Of a stretch of DNA of 64,000 bases, positions 33,805 through 47,653 are shown one piece after another; position 1 is the first letter of the stretch, and each line of letters starts with the position of its first letter. The notes below the pieces were generated by a model. It was not told where the DNA came from and did no database searches. It was given only the letters and a program-made list of their open reading frames with translations. The translations under genes were made by a program, and so were the position numbers. This DNA comes from Sipunculus nudus (taxonomy: Eukaryota; Annelida; Sipuncula; Golfingiida; Sipunculidae), in contig CM049311.1 of assembly GCA_026874595.1 (NCBI GenBank), forward strand, positions 18,749,676 to 18,813,675, written 5' to 3'.

Positions 33805-34690
33805 AGATGTCCTTTTTAGGCAGGGTTGCACTTTAATGTCATCGAAGAAAACACACTATCAAAGGTTCGCTGATTTGACTGTTGACTGTACGGGCTTGCT
33901 GAAACCACTTCCATACCGCGAGCTTCTCTTTCTCATTCTGTTCCCTGGAGTAGAACCGCTTACTGTCACCAGCAGAATTTTCCTCGAAACGGTTAGATAT
34001 TTGGCTTGCGTTGAAGAACATTTGAAACTTGAGCCATTCCGCACTGAAACTGGTCTTCAAATGCTCGCAGACTTTTCTTTAAAGTTTCACTGACACGGAT
34101 GGGCTTCACTTTCCCCGACAACTAGAGCTCCCGCCTGGGAATACGGGTGCTGGCGCCTGGTGGCATTTTCTGGTACTATCCTTGCGTCATTCCTTTGCGT
34201 TAATCTCAATTGCGATGTCAATGCACTCATGGCAAAGGCGTTGATGCCATTTAACTTCGTCCAATTATTTATAAAGGTGAACATTGTTTTCGGTGTTAAA
34301 TTAACTTTCTTTGAATAATGAGTTTGTTTGAGCTTGTTATCTTTCACAAAGAAAGGGTTTGAGATTAAAAGGGGGTTTATCGGCCCTTGTGATCAAACGT
34401 CGACTCGTAATTGGCGTAAACAACAAACACTCTGTGCAGGATGAGGGCTTTATTCGACACGGATTATCAGTTTGACTTATCCTGACTATGATCTCTTCAT
34501 TAAGTCCGGGCTTGGCACAAAGAGAGGCCTTATTTGCATTAATTAATTGCGTGATTATCGCTGATGTGGGAAGTCCTTGCCTCGACGTCGTCAACTGCGT
34601 GAATCGGTCACTGGACTCTCCCGGTCGGCGCTTGGTAGGGATTGTGAGCACACCAAAGCGGTATATGAGCAAAGAGAAGTAAGCTAAATA
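33805..34690. other. Less AT-rich stretch upstream of Penelope element, unit A
   Basis: This stretch is visibly richer in G, C and CpG than its surroundings and carries overlapping open frames on both strands (for example 33836-34093 plus and 34337-34672 minus). The minus frame of 111 codons stays open in unit B. However, about 8 of the 12 base differences I counted change the amino acid, so there is no sign of protein constraint. No domain was recognised. It may be further element sequence or an old regulatory or exon region. Confidence 0.4.
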
Positions 34691-35128
34691 TTATTTTGAC
34701 AGGAAAACACCCGTATTCTTTGTTTTTTCGCGAAGAAATCAAAATGTTTATCGGGTTTACCAACCGGGCACTCTTCTGCTGATCGTTTCCGTTTGTGCCA
34801 GATTGATTTACCGTGAAAACATGGGTGTGTCTAAAACCAGGAGGGATCCGGACGAAGGTAAAAATATAACCCGGATACGTCCATATCTTTATTAAAGGGG
34901 CCTAGATTCATAGTTTTTCCCAAACACTTCTTTTTTTAACGTGTGCAGTTTAGGATGCTTAAATTGCAAATGTATAAATTATTAAATTAATTATCCAAAC
35001 AAACCTTACCCGGAGACGACCCGGAGGAATACCTCGGCCGCCATGTTGCCATCGCCCAACTGCATGAGTGCTTCTCACACTCCACCACAGATGCCGCCAC
35101 CTGCATGTCTAATGACCATGCCTGATTT

Positions 35129-35172
35129 TATATATATATATACTTTAAGAAAATTAGTGGAAAGAGTCATTC

Positions 35173-35238
<66 letters not shown>

Positions 35239-35266
35239 TATGTATATATGATATGTATATATGATA

Positions 35267-35313
<47 letters not shown>

Positions 35314-35322
35314 ATATATATA
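35129..35322. repeat. Compound TA microsatellite, unit A end
   Basis: A short tract at 35129-35141 is followed by 35177-35322, with interruptions TGTATATATGATA repeated. The open frame across it is low-complexity Tyr-Ile and not a gene. Confidence 0.95.
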
Positions 35323-35489
35323 CGTGTGTGTGTATGGCTTGTGCCAGCCCATCAGCTGTCCTTAGTCCCAATTAGGTGTCCGCCCTAGAGAAGTTTTTTC
35401 AATACATAACATAGAGGAACAATTCAAGGGACTCTTGTATTGTGTCCGTAATTGCCAGTTGTCCGCCTTAGAGAGGTGTCTACAAAACC

Positions 35490-35496
35490 ATATATA

Positions 35497-35557
<61 letters not shown>

Positions 35558-35559
35558 TT
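35490..35559. repeat. TA microsatellite, unit A end
   Basis: A TA tract with one AAT and one ACAT interruption. The rest of 34691-35973 is AT-rich with no recognisable gene. Confidence 0.95.
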
Positions 35560-37719
35560 AAATGATTTTATACACTTTATACACAGGGGATTGAATAGTT
35601 GATATTGCTTCGTTTTTAATTCCATGTGTATGTAGAAAGTTTTGTCTCCTTCAAATATCGTTCATGCGCAATGATTTATTTATTTTTGGTTATTGTACCT
35701 TGTTTTGAAACTTCTGCTTGCTAATCCGATGTGGCAGGCAGTCTGCTGGTCAGTAATAACTCTGGCTTTATAAATTATCTGTGGCTTGGCAGTTTCCGTC
35801 TAGGTGGCAACTGTTTTTCTCCCTGCAGTTACAGTTTTTTTACGGGGAGCGTTCGGGCGTGTTTTGTCGTGATTCTTTTGTTGTGTGTTATTATTTGCAT
35901 CATGTTCCTCAGGCAACTGTAGCTTATTTTGATAGAGTTTCTGATGAATATTTTATGCAATTTGTGGGTTTTTGTAGTAGTCAATCACTTGGCAATCTCA
36001 AAGAACAGTATAATATTTAAAAATTATTATAATAGGAATGAACTCAGCTGTCCAGTCATCCATGTGCAAAATATAGCACAATAGTCCAATATATAGTCCA
36101 ATAGCACAAATTGTGTTTGCATAATCTTCCTTTGAGCCCGTACAATTATCAACATATCATATTGATAAGATTTATCAAATTTCTGTATCTACTGTATTGA
36201 AATGATCTTTTTTTTTTCGGTTTAATCAATTTACATGCATAAAGGTAAGCCTTGCGTACTTTTGCCCCTTGTTTTTATGCTTAAATAACTTTGTTTCATC
36301 AATATCAGGGGATTATTCATAGTATGTTACGATTTATAATCCATCGTTTCTATATTGGTATAGAGTGTAGAGAAACCTTCGAAATGGAGAATCTAATGTA
36401 GAATCCAATGTAATCTGGCCACCAGTGCGATGTGAATGAGCGCTTATAGACCTGAACATTGAAGGCCGATTGCCCATAGTTACGAACGAAAAAAGGTATG
36501 TTAACACAGTCCAATGTTCAGCTTGGCTACTCATATCCTGTCGCAAGAACCAACCCGCCATTTAAGCTCGGCAATTAAACAGACTTGGCGTTCAACAATA
36601 AGGGCTACACAACACCTCATGACTACACTACTAGTGAGCAATATTGGAATTTTGCAGGTATGTGAAAATGTTGTGAAAATTACTGTGCCCTTCTTATACA
36701 GAAATCCCGAATAATGCGAAAGCTGCATATGAATGAATGCGTATAAAGAATAATTTTTTCTAACATGACCATTTTCAGGTGTCTATTATTATGCTTGCCA
36801 AGCAACAATTGACGAGATTTCCCAAAACCTTTTTAGATATCGAGGGGTTAAGATACACAAGAAGACTAGGTAATAGCAAGTGATTATAAAATTCCATGAT
36901 TATAGTCATCACAAATCACAAAACGACCAAAAACAAAACGTTGCCATTTAGCTTACTCATATATATGCATGGGGAACTTATGTTTGAAAGGAAGGAATGA
37001 ATTAGTATACATTTGCTCGAGTCCTTATGAGGCTTAATATTTGGTCGATTCAAATTTTTCATGTCGTCAGTTTGTTGTGCTTTCAAACATGATATAATGA
37101 GCTTTAAACACTTCAGAAATGGTTGCACCATTTAACATCAACTTTAACAGAAATGTTCATTACGAAACTGTATAATTCATCGCTGATGTTGACCTAATTT
37201 TCATAAGGTTATATATAGTGTCCATTTTTTTTGTAGATAATCCGTTAAGTGTTATTATTTTGTTATTCATATTACGGGTAACATTTTTATATCTATAAAG
37301 TAAATAAAATGGGAATAAATTCAATTGATCCTTTGACATTCTGTTTAAGAGGAAAATTTTGGTCGAATGCAACATTTCTGAAATAGTTTCACACAAGACA
37401 AATAAACCAAAATGTAGAAAACACTTAACAAGGACTGCGATATATTCATTTTTTGGGAACAGATATAAAGCAGTCCGACCTGATGACGTCAGTAAATGAG
37501 ACGTGATACGCGAATAACCTTTATGACATCTTGTGACGTCACTGTTGTCTCGCAACCATATGCATGGAAGGTCGCCTGTGCAGGAGAGTTTTCGCGATTA
37601 ATAAGCATGATAAGGTCAAAGGGGCGCAGCGTAAGGGCTGAGGTGGTTAGGTCAATTGTGTAACGATACTATTTTGATCAAAATGAACATTCTTAAAAGT
37701 GGCCGTGCAATAGAAATCA

Positions 37720-38201
37720 AGAAGGCTCATTTCCACGTGGTATAGAGATGAATTGGATATCATATATATTTTTGGTTCAAACAACTCCGCGTGACAAGAA
37801 CAGCGGTGTCGTTACCCTGACATAAAAGGTTGGTACGGTCGTACAACATGTTGGTTATGCAGCTCATTGTGGGCATGTTAACCACAAGACCATCTGTTGT
37901 GCTTGGATTTCTTCCTGTCAGTAAACCCTCATGGAATTTGTTTATCATTAATGTTCCTTTGTTATCCATAAACTCAGAAGAAATATTTATCGTAGCAAAC
38001 ATTTTGACATAACATTTCTGATAAACCCTTTTTTCAAGGTTTAGATTTAAGCTGGATTGTCCACTTCAAAGAGTAACAGATACCGATTTTCATAAAGACA
38101 CCAAGGTTAACGAATACAAAGAGTGCAGCGAAATGAAGGAGTATAACGTACCCTGTCAAATTCAAACTTATAAAGCATCCATTTATATATATATATATAA
38201 T

Positions 38202-38270
<69 letters not shown>

Positions 38271-38520
38271 TTATATATATTACTTCGATAGTATCCACAG
38301 TTAAAAATGTTATCAACTCCTCTAAGACATACAATATAACCTTATATCCTAGGGCATATGAATAACATTAACGCGTTTAGAGTCGGTTAATAAATGCTGT
38401 ATCGTTCCCTGTTTATACAACTTGACCTGGTACACAATGGCAGACAAATGTCCTTAACGTTTGTTTTTCTTCATTTGGTGAAATACCTATAGTAAATGCT
38501 CAAAGGGTCTGCTGTTCAAA
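37720..38520. repeat. Older module, first copy in unit B
   Basis: This is the same module, here enlarged by the TA tract at 38184-38280. Confidence 0.7.
38184..38280. repeat. TA microsatellite, unit B
   Basis: It lies inside the older ~750-bp module. Unit A has only a short AT run at the same site, so the expansion is specific to B and C. Confidence 0.95.
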
Positions 38521-40578
38521 ATTTGTTTTTCACACAAAGCATGCGCTATTTACTATATATTTGTTTATGATAAAAAAAACATAAAGTCATTTTAAGTAGC
38601 TACAATAAGTTTTCCTTAAGAAGCCATAAAGTCATACATGGGCCACCTTCATAAAACACCGTGTCAGTCGTACACAACGTAGATAAATGTTTCCGTTAGT
38701 CTATTTACATGTCAAATTGTACCCCGACAAATTTATCATATGTTTTTACTCAAAGGTTTCAAATTGTAATTTATAAGCGACTTAAGTTTGGTACTGGTAC
38801 GTTTATTGTCCAGATTTATGTTGCCATGCAAGTATTCTAAATGCTGGTAATTAGTGACAAGGATAGTGTTAAATGTATTTCACAAAAATTGTAATGATAA
38901 AAATTATAATAATAAATATTACAATAATAATAATAACAATTGTTATTTGTTTCATTATTATTTATTATGCTAAAAACAATAATATATAAATATTTAATAA
39001 TAAATACAATGAATCTAATTAAATAATTAGAATATATTATAAATAGAAAAGAAATCCAAAAGAAATCCACTGTTCAGAGTGATTATAATACTGTAATATT
39101 TAGTAATAATCTAGCAAAGAAATGGAACATTTGTTAACTATATCAGTACCTTAAACATACACGAATCTGCGTAGGAATCTCATTGTACTTCATTTTGTAG
39201 TTTTAATTTTTATTGCTCCGAATAATATACACGCACAACAGACCATAGCTCAGGCAAGTACACGCAATATAACATATATGGACCACACCTGTACATTCAC
39301 TTATAATATCATAAACACTAACTACAGTGATGACTGATGAGTAAGAAACAGGACTGGTAACCTCACATTTACTTAATTATGATGCTTTCAGAAAAACAGC
39401 GACATTTAGTTATGGGACAAAACAGCAGTATTGGCCTGTGACATCACTCGGTGACATGTTTTGCACGTAGGGCAAAGTACTTATCCTTCAGCCATATATC
39501 TTACTCTGTGCCAGGTACCATAGTCAGGCTAGATACTTCCCTAACAACTGGAGTACTGAAATAACCTCAGAATCATAATTCTTTAGCAAGCCTCTGGTAG
39601 CGCACTCTAATGTATGTACTAATATACTTGCTTTGTGTGTGTATAATATATTTACAAGCTTTAATTTACCTGCCTTGGTATGGTTTTACCTCTAATACAC
39701 ATAACAAATCTTGGTGATGGCATGTGCTCTACGTAGTGTCATTCTGGTGTTGCAAATGTGGTTATTACTCGGACATGAAATTAGAAGACTTTGGCCATCA
39801 CTCTAACATTTATATCAATTTAATATTCTACTTATACAGAACCATTTAATGTGTATGATAGTTATAAAATTCATCATCTCTAACAGAAAACATATCATGT
39901 AGTTGACTCTTCTAACGTTCGTAATATCTGTAATTCCTTCTAAATGTATATTCTGTTAACAAAGATTTAGAGTATGTGCTCCAAGGAAGAGATAAAGAAT
40001 TTTTTTTTTTATAATTCTTGGTTTATATTTTGTCTCTCGAGGATAGCATTCAACAACATACGCCCATGTTTTTAATTCGACGATTCAGTAATAAATCTAA
40101 AAATAAGATTTACATCCCTTATTAAATAAGTAACAGTGGAATAACATTCTCTGAGAAAGTCAATATTCAGCGTGGTATAGTGGAGAAGTGGGTATAACAA
40201 GCTAAATCGTAAAATTAACCTAATGTAATCAAGACATCTATATCAATGCATTCACAATAGTGCCGTAGTGATTGTGCGACGATGGTGCATGTATGTTGTA
40301 TTGATTGAACGGTTAAAAGGTAACAGTGCCAAAAAAATGCTCAGAGATGTTCAATGGTCAGCGTCGTATACAATATGTGGGTCTTTGATATATTTATGGT
40401 GCTAACAACTTTCATTAATAACGATATCATTCACATTTCACTTTCATCCTTGGTTTACTGGTAAGTGTTCCCCTGTGGTCCACCGATCTCTGTGCGTTCA
40501 GAAACAGGTGGTGCACCAATATTATGCAGTGTAACCCGGCACCCCTTGTTCACACACAAACATGATATTTACTTATCT

Positions 40579-41144
40579 TTAAGTTCCTGAAGTATTGGTA
40601 TTTAGGACTCGGTACCACCTACTTTAAAATTTACTATGTAATACTCTGACATAGAAAATATAAATAGTTTTTATAATTGTTTAAAAATACACTAAGAACG
40701 TGTCCGTTTAAACAATGTATCATGGTGAACAGGAAGTTATAATCACTGTTAACGCGTGCAAAATTTTATAAATAAATGTATATATTATATAATCAGCAAT
40801 TGAAATATAACACACATAATTTAACTGAATGCATTCGAATAAAGAAAGAAAATAAGAATAAAAAAATACCAATAACAATAATAAAATGTAGTTTTTATAA
40901 TGCATTTTGACAATTTATAATCGGGCCTCACAGCAGCGAGGAACATGGAACATCATATATTGAGAAACCATTGCAGCACATTGAACATACTTGTTACCTA
41001 ATATTCTCATTGTACATTTGCTTTTATCTATTTTATTTTATCATTACTGTTCATGATTTATATACAGACAAATCAGTTTAGTGTAAACGCAGATACACAT
41101 ATTATCAGATATCAGATATAGACGGAACAAAGAGGACGGTACAC
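40579..41144. repeat. ~565-bp segment present in B and C, absent in A
   Basis: In A, TTATCTTTCA runs straight into ACACAAAGG at about 21019. In B the extra segment starts GTTCCTGAAGTATTGG and ends near GGACGGTA. The equivalent in C is about 61290-61840. Part of it (about 40970-41030) resembles 19600-19690 in wording (TTGAACATAC, TCTCATTGTAC), suggesting it derives from local duplication. No terminal repeats or target duplication are evident. Confidence 0.65.
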
Positions 41145-41536
41145 AAAGGTTAACATTACACACATGTTAACGAAACTTATACAAATAATATCATAAAATT
41201 AATAAGTATTATGATTTAATTTTATAATATATATATATTCTTAAATTTGACAAATGCGGTAATATTTTTCATCATTTACGGAGATAAATATGATATATGA
41301 AAGGTAAAAGAATTCAATAAAGTGCAGAATAGCAATTTCTTAGGACATGAGTTATTTCAGCAAAAGTTTTCTGTTAACAGGTAACATCCTGGAGAATGTT
41401 GTTGTGGCATTTGATATTAGCTTAAGTTATATTAGCTTTAAGTCTCTTTTGTTCAGCCAGCTATTATAGCAAATACAAGGAACTCTGCGGCCGAGACTTT
41501 CTTTCACTGTTTGTGTTACCAAGGCCGTATGCTGCA

Positions 41537-41551
41537 GGGGGGGGGGGGGGG
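41537..41551 (+). repeat. Poly-G tract, unit B
   Basis: 15 consecutive G followed by AGCTGCAGG. Homopolymer length is error-prone in assemblies. Confidence 0.85.
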
Positions 41552-42199
41552 AGCTGCAGGAATATCAGATAAAAAGGGATAATAAAAAATGTGAATAATA
41601 CAAAATTTGAAGTTAATTATTTAGCTAGTTCTTTAGTTAATTGTAAATAAAAATGTGGGGGAAATGCTTAATAATAATTGTTTATTGAGAGTTAATTCAT
41701 GTCACTTTATTTTGACTGATATATACTTTACCCCTTAAGGTCTAATGATCGTCAATTTAGCTTTAAAATTCATATTAAACTGAACTTTAGCCAAAATGAC
41801 ATATACATATTTGGAATTGCTAGAATGTCTTCTGTTTGATGAGATATATATGAACATTGCCGCTGATATTGCTTTTAGGATTTTAAACTTTTAGATAATT
41901 TATTTTATATTCTACGCATTTGGTAAACAGTTTGTATGTTAAGAAAGTATAACAAGGAAGTACATGCAAATAATTCCAGGCTTTTTTGATTGTGTGTTTA
42001 TATATTCTTTTTTTTTCCTATTGAATTTTCAATTAAAAATTATGAAATGAACAAAGTATATATTTTAATGGTATATAACTGCTTAACTTATCAGAAAAAA
42101 AACGAAAATTTTAGATTCTAGGCAACATACTGTTATGCAAATTTGAAAACTATAAATTTGGTGTTTTTTTAGAAATATCGCACCAAAGACTGTGCAGAC

Positions 42200-42774
42200 T
42201 TATGGATTGTTATTTTGGGAAAATAGCTCAAACCTGTTTGGGAAGATTAATCTCGTTTTCAATGGGAATCAGATATCAAGTGACAGTCCTATATTTTCAT
42301 TATATATTCTGATCTGAATTGGTGTCAATAAAAAAATGGAAATTAAATAGTTTGTCATGGTGTAAAAGACGAAAGTTTAACATGAAATGACATCTCAAGA
42401 ACTATGAAACAGAAGTCGGCGGAGCTTACTGCTCCGTGTGGCTGGCCAATGGTAAAGAGGTCATGGGCCACAGTTCTATTAGAGTGTTATTTTGGGAAAA
42501 TATCTGAAACCTGTTTGGGAAGAGTAATATCCTTTTCAATGGGAACCCGAAATATCAGCGCAAGCGACAGTCGTATATATATATTATATATATGTATTAT
42601 ATATTCTGATCTGAATCGGTGTCGATAAACAAAATGGTAATTAGATAGTTTGTCATGGTGAAAAAGACGAAATTTTAACATGAAATGACATCTCAAGAAC
42701 TATGAAACAGAAGTCGGCGGAGCTTACTGCTCCGAGTGGCTGGCCAATGGTAAAGAGGTCATGGGCCACAGTTC
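42200..42774. repeat. ~300-bp module in tandem, unit B
   Basis: Copy one is about 42200-42476 and copy two 42477-42774. Copy two is closer to the single module of unit A than copy one is. In A the text before the module joins GTGCAG directly to TCTATTA, exactly as if copy one had been removed by exchange between CAG words. GGAGCTTACTGCTCC, a 5-bp hairpin, is kept in both copies. Confidence 0.85.
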
Positions 42775-45608
42775 CAGGACACGCGCCAGATGTGACTAAC
42801 AACGATTACGCAAGTCACTCTGAGCTAACATTCGAACTGCCAATGCATTCCGCTCGAAATCATACGTGAACACTGTAGAAACGAAATAACTAGTAGCAAC
42901 TCATGCTAGTAAACCGATATCATCCTACAATAACAAAACAGATTTCCGACTTTTAAATAGGCCTATTTAGATATTTTTGTTGGAAAACTTTTGAATGGCT
43001 GACATCTTAATCCTTTAAATGTATCAAGAGTTTAAAATAGTATTTTAATGTAAAATATCATTGAATCCCGATGTTGACTGACAGCGTTCCCGACTGAATC
43101 CGAACGAGCTTTTACGTATTATACAGCGCTTGCGCAAGGCATGCTGGAAACTTAGCTATAAGCCATCCAACAGCACGTAACATGAATATTAAAACAAGGG
43201 TGGCTTTTTCGCAAGGTGACGTATTTTCCGCGTAAAATGTGAAGAATTTCAGTAAATGTATAAGCTGGCTCTTTCACAGAGATATACACGGAGACCCGCA
43301 CGATTACAAGAGGAGAAGAGCCTAATCATCATAAAAAAGAAGCGGCGAGTTCTAAATTCAAATTTCATAGATATATTTAATATTTAGCATAAAATAAGAC
43401 AAGATAATAACATGGATGAAATAGTTATAAGCCCTAGCAATGTAAAGTTTATATAATAAACTAGCGGTAATTTCGTATTTTATGACATATTCTTGATACC
43501 ACGACCTTTAATCCGTAGAGGAAGGCACTGACATAATTTAGGACAGTGCCATAGACCTTAACAAATTTCTGCGAATTGTATAATAGTTTATTAGTAAGAG
43601 AACAGGAGGAAGTGCTTGGGACATTTAGTGTCAATTAGCAAATGCAGGTTATAACGATAAGCACAGTCCCGGCGGATTGACCAGTGGCCTCCGCACGCCT
43701 GTCAATCAACGATGTGCCGTGCCCGTCAGTAAATATTTAACTAATAAGCTATTGAATACCCTGTTGATTCTCGCCGAACTCACGCCTGGTATACTCCCAA
43801 ACTGGGCTTGACATCAGAATTAAAATGTTTAATTTTCTAATTGATATAATATAACGCCAGAAAAGTGTTTTCTTTTGACACGATAGATATACAAACAACT
43901 TTAAGGTCCCGGTTTTTCACAAGGGTGTCAATTATACGATTTTTGAGTATTGTTAGACCTCATTCTAATTCGAATGCAGACCTTACATTTCGCTTTTTGC
44001 GTTCATGAAGCGGGAACGCAGTCAGCTGCCACCGCCTTTCCTGCTCGTTAATCCGCTCTTTCCTGTGTTTCTGCTTCATGAGTGCATACCCCCTCTGTTT
44101 GAACATTTTTGTTCAAAATCACTGGCTCTGAGTCTGACGACATAAGCAAAACAGAGTTGACAAGTAAACCTTGCGGCTTGTAAACAACAGGATGCCACTT
44201 AAAATGAAAGGGACGAGTCACATCCATTGCAAATACACCATTTATAATTTTTAATAATTACATCCCCATGTATTTTATCCTTTGTGTGTTTTTTAAGTAA
44301 TCAAAATTACGATTAAACGCCACGGACTCAGGCTACAGAAGATAAAGTTAACAATCATGGCCCTGCAAAGGCGGACAGCCTGAACGAATTCCAGGATCCT
44401 CACATGCATAGGTGCCAGGCCGGTCTCACCTGGGAACCTCGTGTTTAAGAGAAGCTACGGGAGATGATATAAGGTCATTTGATAGGACCCAGGATTGATT
44501 TAAGTTCTTAGTTTACACTTGTTATACGTGTTTGGCACTATCAAACCTTTTTTGGGAGTTGCAACCATTTTGGTTGAGGATTATTATAACTATCACACAC
44601 AGTATGTATACACATCCAAAACACGGACAGTCAAATGTCAATAGGTACCGGTTTCTTCTTTTCCTTCAGTTTGGGATTTCGTCCTATGTCAATTTCATCA
44701 GAGCTAGATGTCAATTATTTCGCACCCTTCCGGGAGAGTTTTTCTCAACTACCAAACTTTTAGATAAAATGTGTTACAATTTAAGGCAAACTGTTTACAT
44801 TTCATTTGAGCTTACTTACAAAAAAATTACTTATTCCGTCAAGTCCTTAAATAATGTCACATGATCAACTTGCATATTTTAGATAAATTGATTACCTTCG
44901 TCACTATATTTTTACCTTCGCCACAAGCTTATCATACACAGATGCCAGAAAGGCGATGGATTTTCTATTATGCTAACAGACCATTCAGAACAACAACTAA
45001 CGTTTGCACACTGTTTAGTTAGAGAGAGAAACACTACTCATTCAAATGTAAACTAATCAGATTTCTTTTTCATTACTCGAAAGACACTGCCGTATCTTAA
45101 TTAATTCCTGGACTCTTGCCAGTTCTTGATGAACCCAGGTGTGGGGTCAGGTGAAAGCGATTTACTTGCCCGCTGTAGGGCATGGGCTAGTGAACAAAAA
45201 AAAAAACAACATTTACTGAATAAATTCACCTTCTTTCATAAAATACAAGCGGCTTCACAAAAAGGGGACTTTTGCATTAAATCTTACCAATATTTTACCA
45301 ACAGTACACCTTATATCTCCAAATAAACTTTTATGAATTTAGCCTGTCCTGCTACCTGTTTTATCTTTATTGCTCTGCAATTGGACCTCGCCTGGAAGTG
45401 TTCGATGTGACATGAGAATGTGGATGATGTAGATCTTCATGCGGTTTCGCAGAATTCTCGAGTTAGGCTATGCGTACTTGACTGTACCAGGCCCACACAT
45501 GGCCCAATTGTCATTATATTACTATTGTCAAATCAAAATGAAAATACAGTTTTTCTGGCATTATGGACTCTGTCGTTTCATCAATTATAACATCGCATCT
45601 AATTATCA

Positions 45609-45711
45609 CCTTATGAAGAAGCCTGTGTGCTTCGAAAGCTCCATAAACTCTTTACCTACGCTTCAACTACAGACTAACACGGCAACACCACATTATTATT
45701 ATTATTATTAT

Positions 45712-45766
<55 letters not shown>
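45609..45766 (+). other. Degenerate hammerhead-like motif and ATT/TA tail, unit B
   Basis: This is the orthologous site of 25169. Here GAAA is intact but CTGATGA is CTTATGA, so each copy has lost a different core base. GACTAACACGGCAACACCAC leads into (ATT)n at 45692-45714 and (TA)n at 45717-45766. Confidence 0.35.
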
Positions 45767-45771
<5 letters not shown>

Positions 45772-46789
45772 GAAAACATAATAAGAAAATATTGTGGAGA
45801 GATTTGAGAAAGTAATTTTAAATATAAAAAGTGTTATTTACATATTGCAGAGCGACAATAGATTAAGCATGACACTTAATATATTAATTAAAAAAAGTCA
45901 CATTGAAGAATGTTTATAAATCAAAAGAACTGAAATTCTTACCCTACCTGATCCAGGAACAGCTATCTTACTTTTTCCATATACCTTTATATGTGATTGG
46001 CAAGGATTCTTCATTGATGTTTGTACTTTTGGAAAATATCAACTCATTCTAGTGCAATGTATCAGAAAGAAAAATCATGGGTATGTTAGCTAGCTTATAC
46101 CTCACAAAAGCTAGTATTTTCTAATCTTTATGATCCCAACTAATCCATCATTAAACCTGCAGTTTAGCCGGACATGAGGCTTGTCGTCCAACATGCAGGT
46201 TGTACAGTTCACTGTTGTTTTGGTAATCATTTATTGTGCTTCAGATATGTAAACCGTTTACGGGGTAGTTTTGCTTATGTAATTAATCTTTCATTATTGA
46301 TCTGTACATCCTGGGGAAATGCAAAGAGCAGTTCCATCCCTTTCGTGAGTTTCATCTCATTAAGATTTATGTTGAAGTCGGGTTTTGATAAACATCAAGA
46401 TAGGACATATTACCGAGCGACTCCTATCATAATATAGATCACATACAACTTTGCAAAGGTAACAATTTTGTCAAGTCTTCTGGTGCTTGAGTAATCGAGG
46501 CACAGTTTAAAAAATGTTTTTAGTGCGTCATAAATAAAGTTAGTTTATTAACACGGAAAAAACAAACATCCTTAACACATTTCCCCTCGTTAAAAATGTC
46601 CGTAGCCCTTAAACAATGTTGTTTTGTAAATGTTGCTGTATAGACAAGCTTATTTATTAATTTGTTTCATAACATTGCCACAGGCATGACTTCCTATTAG
46701 TAAGTTCTTCAAACAAAATCACCGATGTTTGAAAAATAAACTCATTTCGATCCTTGTTGATATAAACATATAAAATAATGCACGTTAAT

Positions 46790-47580
46790 AGTTTGGTCTT
46801 ACAGAAAGTCCAAGTTCAGTGTGGTATAGGGATGACGTAGGTGTAATAAATCGGTTTGGTTCTAACAACTCCGGCTTGAGCAAACAGCTGGGTCGTTACC
46901 CTGACCTGCAGGCTCGTTCGGTATTAAAACAAAAAGGTTATACAGCTCGTTGTCGGTATGCTAAGCTTTGCTGTGCTAGGATTTCTTGTGGTCAGTAAGC
47001 CTTTACCTATTTGTTTTGCAGATCTCATTCATTTTTCATTTTTATCCATAAAATCATATGAAATGATTGTCGTAGCAAACATTTTGACATTTTGACCTGA
47101 CATTTCTGATAGAGACTTGTTGGCGTGTTGTGATAAATGCATGATAGTCCACATCAAAGAACATCTGAACTTATTTGAACTGATTATTTTTCTGATAACT
47201 GTTCTTCTCAAATACACCGATACGTGTGCTTTCTAGACACTAGCATAAACGGAACATATATTCACATCTGATTTAAATCAAGTAAGCATGTCAATTTCAA
47301 AACGGTATTCAGATACCTCTCACCCTCATTGTCAACATAGTTAAATGTTATTAACGTCTCTAAAACAGATAGTGCAAACCAATACCCTCTAATTTTTGGC
47401 ATATAATTAATCCTAACGTATTAAAAGTCGGTTAAGACATGCTAAATCGTTTTTCGTGAATGAACAAGGTAATCTGGTATACTTGGAGGTATAACCCCTC
47501 CAAAATAACATTTTTTTTTATCAGGTGAGGTACCCATAGTTAAGAAATGCTGTTAGGGTCTGGAGGTCAAACGTTGTGTT
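46790..47580. repeat. Older module, second copy in unit B
   Basis: This is the most complete second copy. It extends to the GTTAAGAAATGCT and TCTGGAGGTCAAA blocks, then meets a TA tract at 47604. Confidence 0.7.
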
Positions 47581-47601
47581 TCTTACTCAGAGAAGGAGCT
47601 A

Positions 47602-47603
<2 letters not shown>

Positions 47604-47652
<49 letters not shown>
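47604..47652. repeat. TA microsatellite before degenerate repeats, unit B
   Basis: A pure TA tract just left of the degenerate repeats. Unit A has a short interrupted TA run at the equivalent place, next to the LINE. Confidence 0.95.

Positions 47653-47653
<1 letters not shown>

Larger units (their letters stand above)
35974..47490. repeat. Left part of large tandem unit B
   Basis: This is homologous to 16449-27145 and nearly identical to 56601-64000. Relative to A it has long TA expansions (38184-38280, 45717-45766), an extra ~565 bp at 40579-41144, a second ~300-bp module at 42200-42476, and a small deletion near 36180-36220. No gene was recognised. An open frame conserved between A and C (17848-18039, 58012-58203) is frameshifted here near 37332, which argues against coding. 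Confidence 0.9.

Noticed and set aside
34337-34672. 111-codon minus-strand frame conserved at 55019-55354
   Set aside because: About 8 of 12 base differences are amino-acid changing, so no purifying selection is visible.
35075-35371. Tyr-Ile-rich minus-strand frame
   Set aside because: It is a translation of a TA microsatellite.
40720-40905. 61-codon minus-strand frame in an AT-rich segment
   Set aside because: It is low-complexity Ile/Leu/Tyr-rich translation of AT-rich DNA with no other support.
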